From NCBI RefSeq assembly GCF_900114035.1, contig NZ_FORP01000003.1, positions 310,001-374,000 on the forward strand: a DNA stretch of 64,000 bases. The letters are read 5' to 3'. This DNA is from Amycolatopsis sacchari. GTDB lineage: Bacteria > Actinomycetota > Actinomycetes > Mycobacteriales > Pseudonocardiaceae. Within the stretch, counting starts at the first letter, position 1; each line of letters starts with the position of its first letter. Positions 57,843 through 64,000 of the stretch are shown here, in pieces. The translations under genes were made by a program, and so were the position numbers. The notes beneath the pieces are model-generated. The model was not told the DNA's origin. It saw only the letters and a program-made list of their open reading frames with translations, and searched no databases.

Positions 57843-58588
57843 GAGTACGACCTCCGCTGGTCCGGCGGCGGGATCTCCGCGCCCTTGTACTCCACGGGAA
57901 TTCCGCCGAGCGGGTAGTCCTTGCGCTGCGGGTGCCCGTCCCAGTCGTCGGGCATCAGGATGCGCGTCAGCGACGGGTGTCCGTCGTAGACGATGCCGAA
58001 CATGTCGTAGGCCTCCCGCTCCTGCCAGTCGGCGGTCGGGTACACCTCGACGACCGACGGCACGTGCGGGTCGTCGACCTCCGCCGTGACCTCCAGCCGG
58101 ATGCGGCGGCGGTAGGTCATGGACGTCAGGTGGTACACCGAGTGCAGCCGTTGCGGCACGTCCGGCCCGTAGTCCACACCGGACACCGAGCTGCACAGCT
58201 CGAACCGCAGCCCCGCGTCGTCGCGGAGGATCCGGCAGGCCTGCACGAGGTACCGCTTGTCCAGGTACAGCGTGATCTCGCCGCGGTCGACGGTGATCTG
58301 CTGGACGGCCTCGGCGGGCACGCCGTTTTCGCCCAGTGCGGCGAAGAACTGGTCGGCGAACTCGTCGAACCAGCCGCCGAACGGCCGTTCCGCGGGCGGC
58401 GGTGAGTACGCGGGCAGGCGCAGCCCGCCGTAACCCGACGTGTCACCGCTGTCGTGCACCCCGAACATGCCGCGGCGTTCGCGGCCCGCCACCACCGGCT
58501 GGGCCGGCCGCGCGCCTTCCGGCCGCAGCCCGACCTCGCGCTCGGCGCTCGACTGCTCGTCGCCGGTCTCTGGTTTCTCTTCAGGCAC
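57839..58588 (-). CDS. nuoC: NADH-quinone oxidoreductase subunit C
   Basis: A 249-residue 30-kDa-type subunit. The signature [43 protein letters not shown] (quoted here in pieces: [36 protein letters not shown]) is complete. The N-terminal about 60 residues are an actinobacterial extension. The GTG at 58588 is 6 nt after the nuoB stop, with only a weak ribosome site. Confidence 0.93.
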   Translation of the reverse strand: MPEEKPETGDEQSSAEREVGLRPEGARPAQPVVAGRERRGMFGVHDSGDTSGYGGLRLPAYSPPPAERPFGGWFDEFADQFFAALGENGVPAEAVQQITVDRGEITLYLDKRYLVQACRILRDDAGLRFELCSSVSGVDYGPDVPQRLHSVYHLTSMTYRRRIRLEVTAEVDDPHVPSVVEVYPTADWQEREAYDMFGIVYDGHPSLTRILMPDDWDGHPQRKDYPLGGIPVEYKGAEIPPPDQRRSYS

Positions 58589-58594
58589 AGGGGA

Positions 58595-59137
58595 TCACTT
58601 CTTTGCGTACTTGACCGACGACGGGATCAGCTCGGTGCGGTGCCCCGCCTTGAGCGCGGCGCGGCGCGGCCCCATCGGCTCGTCCTGGATCTTGGCGTGC
58701 AGCTTGAGGATCGCGTCGAGCAGCATCTCCGGCCGCGGCGGGCAGCCCGGCAGGTACATGTCCACCGGCACGATGTGGTCGACGCCCTGCACGACCGCGT
58801 AGTTGTTGAACATCCCGCCAGACGAGGCGCACACGCCCATCGCGAGCACCCAGCGCGGCTCGGCCATCTGGTCGTAGATCTGCCGCAGCACCGGCGCCAT
58901 CTTCTGCGTGACGCGGCCGGCGACGATCATCAGGTCGGCCTGCCGCGGCGTCGCGCTGAACCGCTCCATGCCGAAGCGCGCGATGTCGTACCGGGAACCG
59001 CCCGTGGTCATCATCTCGATGGCGCAGCAGGCGAGGCCGAACGTCGCGGGCCACAGCGAGTTCTTGCGCGCCCAGTTGACCAGGCCTTCGAGGCTGGCCA
59101 GCAGGATTCCGTTGGGGAGCTTCTCTTCGAGACCCAT
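58595..59137 (-). CDS. nuoB: NADH-quinone oxidoreductase subunit B
   Basis: A 180-residue subunit carrying the terminal [4Fe-4S] cluster N2. Ligands are the tandem Cys37-Cys38 ([10 protein letters not shown]), Cys103 (GVCASSGG) and Cys132 (LPGCPPRPE). ATG at 59137 starts [17 protein letters not shown], 2 nt after the nuoA stop. Confidence 0.97.
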   Translation of the reverse strand: MGLEEKLPNGILLASLEGLVNWARKNSLWPATFGLACCAIEMMTTGGSRYDIARFGMERFSATPRQADLMIVAGRVTQKMAPVLRQIYDQMAEPRWVLAMGVCASSGGMFNNYAVVQGVDHIVPVDMYLPGCPPRPEMLLDAILKLHAKIQDEPMGPRRAALKAGHRTELIPSSVKYAKK

Positions 59138-59139
59138 CT

Positions 59140-59532
59140 TCAGTTCCAATCCAGCCCGCCGCGCCGCCACACGTAGGCGTAGGCGAAGCCGACCGTCGCG
59201 ATGAACAACACGATCTCCACCAGGCCGAACAGGCCGAGCGAGTCCGCGGAGACCGCGAACGGGTAGAGGAAGACCATCTCGATGTCGAACAGGATGAACA
59301 GCATCGCGGTGATGTAGTAGGCGACGGGCATCCGGCCGCCGCCGACGAGCGGCTGCGGTGAGGGCTCGATGCCGCACTCGTAGGCCTGCAGCTTGGCCTT
59401 GTTGTACCGGCTCGGCCCGACCAGCGGCCCGAGCAGCACGGAGAGCACGGCGAACGCCGCCGCCAGCACGAACAACAGGACCAACGGCACGTACATCGCC
59501 GGACTGGCGGACGCGCCCTGCGCTAACACCAC
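59140..59532 (-). CDS. nuoA: NADH-quinone oxidoreductase subunit A
   Basis: A 130-residue, three-helix subunit. The loop [23 protein letters not shown] has the conserved Cys of the switch loop, and [12 protein letters not shown] is the second-helix signature with its acidic pair. The GTG at 59532 is preferred because GGAAGGAG lies 8 nt upstream; the GTG at 59541 overlaps that site. First gene of the nuo operon, downstream of two Rex-type operators. Confidence 0.93.
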   Translation of the reverse strand: MVLAQGASASPAMYVPLVLLFVLAAAFAVLSVLLGPLVGPSRYNKAKLQAYECGIEPSPQPLVGGGRMPVAYYITAMLFILFDIEMVFLYPFAVSADSLGLFGLVEIVLFIATVGFAYAYVWRRGGLDWN

Positions 59533-59563
59533 GTGTCCCACTCCTTCCGCAGCGTCGCGGAGA

Positions 59564-59581
59564 TTGTGAATTTGTTCACAA
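59564..59581. promoter_or_regulatory. Rex-type operator 1 (nuoA-proximal)
   Basis: TTGTGAATTTGTTCACAA, an 18-bp palindrome with perfect 7-bp arms around a 4-bp spacer. It fits the Streptomyces Rex operator consensus TGTGAAC-N3-TTCACA with one change. It lies 32 nt upstream of the preferred nuoA start codon. Confidence 0.85.
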
Positions 59582-59595
59582 GCCTTCCGTCGAAG

Positions 59596-59613
59596 TTGTG
59601 AACGGGTTCACAA
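59596..59613. promoter_or_regulatory. Rex-type operator 2 (promoter-proximal)
   Basis: TTGTGAACGGGTTCACAA, an 18-bp palindrome with the same perfect arms and an exact match to TGTGAAC-N3-TTCACA. Its centre is 32 bp from operator 1, about three helical turns, so two dimers would sit on the same face. It lies just downstream of the predicted -10 box. Confidence 0.88.
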
Positions 59614-59624
59614 AGCATGGGGGC

Positions 59625-59654
59625 AGTGTAGGACGCGGCTCACATTGTTGTCGC
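59625..59654 (-). promoter_or_regulatory. predicted nuo promoter
   Basis: On the minus strand, GCGACA (59654-59649) and TACACT (59630-59625) form -35 and -10 elements with an 18-nt spacer. The start site would fall near 59618, placing operator 2 at about +5 to +22, a repressing position. Predicted by eye only. Confidence 0.4.
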
Positions 59655-59688
59655 GGGGTCCTTGGTTTAAGGGAGCCCTAACTTCCGG

Positions 59689-59708
59689 GAGGGCCCGCGA
59701 AGGCCCTC
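59689..59708 (-). terminator. candidate terminator hairpin after menJ
   Basis: GAGGGCC and GGCCCTC arms (7 bp) flank a 6-nt loop about 90 nt past the menJ stop. The minus-strand loop is TTCGCG. No T-tract follows, so only a candidate. Confidence 0.35.
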
Positions 59709-59797
59709 AGGCCCCAGACCTGGGAGGAAAGGAACAAGATCAGCTGGGCTGCCCGTTTTCACGGAGAGTCAATGTGACGTAACCCACGCGAGAGGTG

Positions 59798-61069
59798 TCA
59801 CGCGCTCGGCGTAAGCCGGGCCGCGAGCGCGATCATCCGGTCCACGGCGTCCCCGCCGCGGGCGTCGTAACAGCCGGAAAGCCCCTTGTAGATGAGCGGG
59901 ATGAGGGGGTTGACACGCAGCCCGTACTTGGTCGCGGCCCGCATGACCTTCGGGTGCCCGATGGCCTTCGCGAACAGGTTGCCGAGCCGGTAGTACCCGC
60001 CCATCAGCTCCTTCAGTGCCACTGGGTAACCGTGCAGCGCCCGTTCGCGGGACGGACCCTCCGGCCGGGCGAGCGCCTGCGCGACGAACTCCGCGGCCAG
60101 CTGCGCCGACTCCATCGCCGACGAGATGCCCTCGCCGTTGAACGGGCTCACCATGCCGCCGGCGTCGCCGAGCAGCAGCAGCCCGTTCCGGTAGTGCGGG
60201 GTGCGGTTGAAGCCCATCGGGAGCCCCGCGCCGCCGATGCGGCCGATCGCGTTCTCCTCGCGGTAGCCCCACTCCTCGGGCGTCGAGTCGAGCCACGAGC
60301 GCAGCAGCGCGCGGTAGTCGGTGTTGCGGAAGGCCTTGGACGTGGACAGCATGCCGAGCCCGATGTTGACCGTGCCGTCGCCGAGCGGGAACGCCCAGCC
60401 GTAACCGGGCAGCAGCTTCGGGTTCCGCGGGTCGCTGCGGTCCCAGAGCTCCAGGTGCCCCTCGATGAACGGGTCGTCGTGGCGCGGGCTCTTGTAGTAC
60501 CGGCGGACGGCGACACCCATCGGCCTGCGGTCGTCGGAGTCGATGCCGACGGACCGGGCGAGCTTGGCGTTGACGCCGTCGCAGGCCAGCACGAGCGGGG
60601 CGTGGTAGCGGACCGGCGTCTTCTCCGGGCCGACCTTCGCCTCGACGCCGATGACCCGGCCCGTGCGCTCGTCGGTGATCGCGCCGGTGACGTTCGTGCG
60701 CTCCTGCAGCCGCGCCCCCGCCTTGACCGCGGTCTTCGCCAGCAGGTCGTCGAAGTCGAAGCGGGTGCGGGAAACGCCGTAGGGCGGGTAGCTGGTCAGC
60801 TCCGGCCAGTCGAGTTCGAGGGTGAGCTCGCCGGTGAGGATGCGCAGGCCGCGGCTGTGCACCCAGCCCGCCTCGGGGCTGGTGTCGATACCCAGGTCGA
60901 TCAGCTGCTTCACGCCGCGGGGCGTGATGCCGTCACCGCAGACCTTCTCGCGCGGGAACTCCGTCTTCTCCAGCAGGAGCACGTCGAGCCCGGCACGCGC
61001 CAGGTACGTGGCCACGGTCGACCCGGCCGGGCCGGCACCGACGACGATCACCTGGGCATCGAGAGTCAT
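59798..61069 (-). CDS. menJ: geranylgeranyl reductase-family flavoprotein, likely menaquinone reductase MenJ
   Basis: A 423-residue FAD enzyme that probably saturates one isoprene unit of the menaquinone side chain. The FAD-ADP motif [21 protein letters not shown] is at residues 7-27, [12 protein letters not shown] follows, and [19 protein letters not shown] binds the FAD phosphates. In Mycobacterium tuberculosis the homologue MenJ (Rv0561c) lies between menG and grcC1; here the start overlaps the menG stop by ATGA, giving the same pairing. ATG at 61069 is preceded by GGAAG. A role in archaeal-type lipid reduction is not expected. Confidence 0.9.
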   Translation of the reverse strand: MTLDAQVIVVGAGPAGSTVATYLARAGLDVLLLEKTEFPREKVCGDGITPRGVKQLIDLGIDTSPEAGWVHSRGLRILTGELTLELDWPELTSYPPYGVSRTRFDFDDLLAKTAVKAGARLQERTNVTGAITDERTGRVIGVEAKVGPEKTPVRYHAPLVLACDGVNAKLARSVGIDSDDRRPMGVAVRRYYKSPRHDDPFIEGHLELWDRSDPRNPKLLPGYGWAFPLGDGTVNIGLGMLSTSKAFRNTDYRALLRSWLDSTPEEWGYREENAIGRIGGAGLPMGFNRTPHYRNGLLLLGDAGGMVSPFNGEGISSAMESAQLAAEFVAQALARPEGPSRERALHGYPVALKELMGGYYRLGNLFAKAIGHPKVMRAATKYGLRVNPLIPLIYKGLSGCYDARGGDAVDRMIALAARLTPSA

Positions 61070-61770
61070 GCTTCCGAGTTTAGAGGGGGCTTCGAAGCGC
61101 GATGGATGGCGACGACGCCGAACGTGAGGTTCAACCACTCCACCCGATGCCACCCGGCCTCGGCGATCGTCTGCGCGAACGCCCGCTGGTCCGGCCACGC
61201 CAGCATCGACTCCGCGAGGTAGGAGTACGCCTCCGGGTTGCTGGAGCTGAACCGGCCGAACAAGGTCATCACGCGGAGCAGGAACTTGCGGTACAGGAAC
61301 CGGATCGGCGTGAACGGCGGCGTCGAGACCTCGCAGATCACCAGCCGGCCGCCCGGCTTGACCACGCGGGCGATCTCGACGAGCGCGGCCTTGGTGTCGA
61401 CGAAGTTGCGGATGCCGAAGCTGATCGTGGCCGCGTCGAAGCTCTCGTCGGCGAAGGGCAGGTGCAGCGCGTCCGCGGCCACCATCGGCACGCCGCGGTG
61501 CCTACCGTTGCGCAGCATCCCGAGCGAGAAGTCCGCGGCCAGGCACCACGCTCCGCCCCGCGCGTACTCGGCGGTGGAGACACCGGTACCGGCGGCGAGG
61601 TCGAGCACCTTCTCCCCCGGCTTCGCGTCGAGCACGTGCGAGGTGATCGTGCGCCAGCGCCGGTCGAAGCCGAAGGTCATGACGGAGTTCGCGCGGTCGT
61701 AACCGCGCGCGACGCCGTCGAACATGGCGGCGACCTCGTGCGGGTCCTTGTCGAGGTTCGCTCGGGGCAT
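61066..61770 (-). CDS. menG: demethylmenaquinone methyltransferase
   Basis: A 234-residue UbiE/MenG SAM-dependent methyltransferase performing the last ring methylation of menaquinone. The SAM motif [12 protein letters not shown] is at residues about 55-66; [26 protein letters not shown] and [13 protein letters not shown] are characteristic. ATG at 61770 starts [21 protein letters not shown], the standard N-terminus; an open extension upstream is not conserved. First gene of the menG-menJ pair. Confidence 0.95.
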   Translation of the reverse strand: MPRANLDKDPHEVAAMFDGVARGYDRANSVMTFGFDRRWRTITSHVLDAKPGEKVLDLAAGTGVSTAEYARGGAWCLAADFSLGMLRNGRHRGVPMVAADALHLPFADESFDAATISFGIRNFVDTKAALVEIARVVKPGGRLVICEVSTPPFTPIRFLYRKFLLRVMTLFGRFSSSNPEAYSYLAESMLAWPDQRAFAQTIAEAGWHRVEWLNLTFGVVAIHRASKPPLNSEA

Positions 61771-61922
61771 GGCTAGAACTTTAGGGGCGGCCCTCGCCAC
61801 CTCGTTCAGGCCACCTGCCACTACTTCCATCGAGCGAACTCCGCCCCAACAGGTGTGAAGTTTCCCCCACCGGGCTACCTGTGTGTTGCGGGTAGCAGGC
61901 GGTGACGGGAGGGGCACGATCC

Positions 61923-62903
61923 GTGGGTGACAAACGGATGAGCGTAGAGACCGGCCGCCGAGGCTTCCTCCTCCTGTCCGCCGCCGGGGTGCTCAGCGCG
62001 TGCGCCGGACCGATGGTCACCGTCGCCGGCCGCCCGAACGCGGCGCCGCCGACCGCTCCCGTACCCGTTCCCGCCCCGCCGCCTCCACCGCCGGTGTCGC
62101 CGGCCACCCCGTCGCCGCTCGCGGTCACCAACGCGGAGCCGACCGGTCCGCTGCGCGTCGGGTTCTGCGGCGGCCCGAACGCCCCCGCCCTGGGCCGCAT
62201 GACCGGCAACCTGGTCGCGGCCGGCGAGGAACTGACCCGGCAGATCTCCGCGTACCGCACCGACGGCCCGATCCAGCCCGTCGTCGAGCTGATCGCCACG
62301 CGCGTCATCTCCACTCCCGGCGCGGACGGGCTCTACCGCAGCCGCGAGAGCGACTCCAGCATCCAGTCCTACTTGGACGAAGCGCGACGGCTGAAAGGCT
62401 TGCTGCTGCTGAACATTCAGCCCGGCCACGCCGATTTCCCCACCGAAGTCAGGGCCTTCGAGCGGTGGCTGACCGAGCCCGACGTCGGCCTCGCACTCGA
62501 CCCGGAGTGGGCGGTGGACCCCGGCGTCCGGCCCGGCCAGAAGTTCGGGCACGTCACCGGCGCGGTGCTCGACCAGGTCGCCACCTACGTGTCAGAGCTC
62601 GTCAGCAGTCACAACCTGCCGCCGAAGATGATGGTGTACCACCAGGTCGCCACGTCCGTCGTGCGCGACGAGGGCGATCTCAAGCCGCACGACGGGGTCG
62701 TGCCGATCAAGGTCGTCGACGGCATCGGCAGCCGCGAAGCCAAGATCACGACCTGGAACCTCGTGATGCGGCAGAAGCCCGCCCACGTCCAGGCGGGGTT
62801 CAAGCTCTTCTACGACGAGGACACGCGCCGCGGTGCCCCGCTGATGAAACCGGAAGAGGTGCTGGCGCTGCGTCCCGCACCGACGTACGTCGTCTACGAG
62901 TGA
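61923..62903 (+). CDS. predicted lipoprotein, possibly Tat-exported, proline-rich linker
   Basis: A 326-residue exported protein. The N-terminus has [17 protein letters not shown]: twin arginines before a hydrophobic core and a lipobox LSAC, so Tat export and lipidation are plausible. A Pro-rich linker (about residues 47-75) leads to a globular domain with [37 protein letters not shown] and [14 protein letters not shown], which may be a TIM-barrel-like fold. I do not recognise its function. GTG at 61923 has GGGAGGGG 8 nt upstream; ATG at 61938 is an alternative. The gene ends 4 nt before the GH43-like gene. Confidence 0.8.
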   Translation: MGDKRMSVETGRRGFLLLSAAGVLSACAGPMVTVAGRPNAAPPTAPVPVPAPPPPPPVSPATPSPLAVTNAEPTGPLRVGFCGGPNAPALGRMTGNLVAAGEELTRQISAYRTDGPIQPVVELIATRVISTPGADGLYRSRESDSSIQSYLDEARRLKGLLLLNIQPGHADFPTEVRAFERWLTEPDVGLALDPEWAVDPGVRPGQKFGHVTGAVLDQVATYVSELVSSHNLPPKMMVYHQVATSVVRDEGDLKPHDGVVPIKVVDGIGSREAKITTWNLVMRQKPAHVQAGFKLFYDEDTRRGAPLMKPEEVLALRPAPTYVVYE

Positions 62904-62907
62904 GGTC

Positions 62908-63840
62908 ATGAAGAAGAGCAGGCTGCGGGCGTTGTCCGTGGCGGCGGTGGCCGCCGTGCTCACCACCGGTGCCGCCCGCGTCGACCCCGCCACCCCGAAG
63001 TTGTTGATCAACCAGGATTTCCCGGATCCGGCCGTGCTCCAGTCGGCGAACGGCTACTACGCCTACGCCACGCGGGGTGGCTCGGCGAGGATCCCGTACG
63101 CGGTCGCGTCGTCGGCGGACGGCCCGTGGAAGGTGCAGGGCGACGCCCTCGCCCGGAATCCCGCGTGGGCCAAGCCGGACGGCGCGTTCTGGGCGCCGGA
63201 CGTCGGCCGGATGAACAACGGCCAGTACCGCGTGTACTTCTCCGCCCAGCTGCCGGGCGACAACCGCATGTGCATCGGCACGGCGACCTCGTCGTTGCCC
63301 ACGGGCCCGTTCAACCCGGTGGACAGCGCACCACTGGTCTGCCCGCCCGAGGACGGCGGCGACATCGACCCGCAGTCCTTTGTGGATTCGGACGGGAAGC
63401 ACTACCTGCTGTACAAGAGCAACGCGGGGCCGACGACCATCTGGTTGCAGGAGGTCACGAACGACGGAGGAACTCTGGTTGGCGGCCGCATCCCGTTGCT
63501 CCGCGCCGACCGCCCCGAAGAACGTGGTGACGTGGAAGCGCCTTCACTGGTCAAGATCGGCTCGGGGTACGTGCTCTTCTACTCCGCCGACTCCTTCGAC
63601 AACGTCGACTACCACACGGGATACGCCACTTCCGCGTCGCTGAAAGGCCCGTACACCAAGGCATCCCAGCCACTGCTGACCACCGGCGGCCTCGGCAGCC
63701 AGGTCAACGGTCCCGGCGGAGCCGACGTGACCGCCCAGCGGATCTTCTTCCACGGCTGGCTCTCCCCCGACCACCACAACGGGCGCGGCCTGTACTCGCT
63801 GCCCGTCCGCTTCGAAGGCGGCAAACCGGTGGCGGGCTGA
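62908..63840 (+). CDS. secreted GH43-like glycoside hydrolase
   Basis: A 310-residue exported five-bladed propeller enzyme, GH43-like (arabinanase/xylosidase group). After a signal peptide (SVAAVAAVLTTGAAR) the three expected acids are present: the base Asp40 in QDFPDPAVL, the pKa-modulating Asp154 in GDIDPQSF, and the acid Glu210 in GDVEAPSLV. FWAPDVGRMNNGQYRVYFSA is typical of the first blades. The actinobacterial arabinogalactan or plant arabinan could be substrates (inference). It follows the lipoprotein gene by 4 nt and precedes a hairpin. Confidence 0.87.
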   Translation: MKKSRLRALSVAAVAAVLTTGAARVDPATPKLLINQDFPDPAVLQSANGYYAYATRGGSARIPYAVASSADGPWKVQGDALARNPAWAKPDGAFWAPDVGRMNNGQYRVYFSAQLPGDNRMCIGTATSSLPTGPFNPVDSAPLVCPPEDGGDIDPQSFVDSDGKHYLLYKSNAGPTTIWLQEVTNDGGTLVGGRIPLLRADRPEERGDVEAPSLVKIGSGYVLFYSADSFDNVDYHTGYATSASLKGPYTKASQPLLTTGGLGSQVNGPGGADVTAQRIFFHGWLSPDHHNGRGLYSLPVRFEGGKPVAG

Positions 63841-63850
63841 GCACAAAAAC

Positions 63851-63888
63851 GATGCGGGACCCGGACCTGTAGGTCCGAGCCCCGCATC
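63851..63888 (-). terminator. strong hairpin terminator between convergent genes
   Basis: Outer arms GATGCGGG and CCCGCATC and inner arms CGGACC and GGTCCG around a TGTA loop, about 10 nt after the GH43-like stop. On the minus strand it is followed by CGTTTTTG, so it is an intrinsic terminator for the minus-strand gene and probably stops plus-strand transcription too. Confidence 0.8.
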
Positions 63889-63948
63889 CCTCCACCCACC
63901 GGCAAACCCGAACGGGGAACCTTCGTTCGGCGCAGCCGGGAGCCTCTA

Positions 63949-64000
63949 TCAGTTGTCCTGCGACGTGCCGCCGTCCTCGATGGCACCGGAAGCGCAGTTC
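63949..64000 (-). CDS. 3' end of a minus-strand gene (truncated by the window)
   Basis: The last 52 nt read on the minus strand as NCASGAIEDGGTSQDN followed by TGA. The placement about 60 nt before a hairpin with a minus-strand T-tract supports a genuine gene end. Too short to identify. Confidence 0.4.
   Translation of the reverse strand, partial: NCASGAIEDGGTSQDN

Overview
The window is 64 kb of very GC-rich DNA with near-saturated GC third positions, many GTG starts, 4-nt ATGA/GTGA gene overlaps, menaquinone genes and F420-type enzymes. It comes from an actinobacterium, and my best guess is the Pseudonocardiales (Amycolatopsis-like); this is inference, because no rRNA or marker search was possible. 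No tRNA, rRNA, insertion sequence, integrase or CRISPR array was seen.

Layout. 1-6.3 kb: the 3' end of a clpP gene and a mixed set (sialidase-like secreted protein, FrnE/DsbA-like oxidoreductase, rmlA, htpX, YVTN propeller, LLM oxidoreductase). 6.4-33.4 kb: a large surface-polysaccharide locus. It contains sugar-nucleotide enzymes (Gfo/Idh/MocA dehydrogenase, SDR epimerase, a NamH/CMAH-like MBL-Rieske hydroxylase, two DegT/StrS aminotransferases, a WbpD-like acetyltransferase, an unassigned protein), four glycosyltransferase genes including a GT2-GT4 fusion and a GT26 enzyme, a Wzx-like flippase, a Wzy/ligase-like protein, a Wzz/YveK-like protein, a PMT-like membrane transferase, an MFS transporter and secreted proteins. 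33.4-42.2 kb: ddaH with a divergent Lrp regulator, korAB, a repeat-bearing membrane-anchored protein, a long-chain polyprenyl diphosphate synthase and a DHA2 exporter with an extra C-terminal domain. 42.2-43.4 kb: an unusual non-coding stretch with GC-rich repeats, a C-rich/G-rich heptamer array and six DnaA-box-like nonamers, followed by a small open frame without a nearby stop. 43.4-59.5 kb: a complete 14-gene complex I operon (nuoA-N, minus strand) with an additional decapeptide-repeat ORF fitted exactly between nuoI and nuoJ, and two perfect Rex-type operators upstream of nuoA. 59.8-61.8 kb: menJ and menG. 61.9-64 kb: a lipoprotein, a GH43-like secreted protein, a hairpin terminator and the tail of a minus-strand gene.

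How the genes work together. Polyprenyl synthase, MenG and MenJ make and modify menaquinone, which accepts electrons from complex I; the Rex-type sites suggest complex I is tuned to NADH/NAD+. KorAB supplies reduced ferredoxin from 2-oxoglutarate. The polysaccharide locus builds amino-sugar nucleotides (3-keto formation, transamination, N-acetylation, possibly N-acyl hydroxylation), assembles them on a lipid carrier, flips and polymerises them, and secretes propeller and TIM-barrel proteins that may act on the product.

The most unusual items are the decapeptide-repeat ORF in the nuo operon, the phased DnaA-box-like cluster beside a GGGGTGC array, the scarred duplicated gene junction next to the flippase, the hydroxylase in the sugar operon, and the transporter with a fused C-terminal domain.
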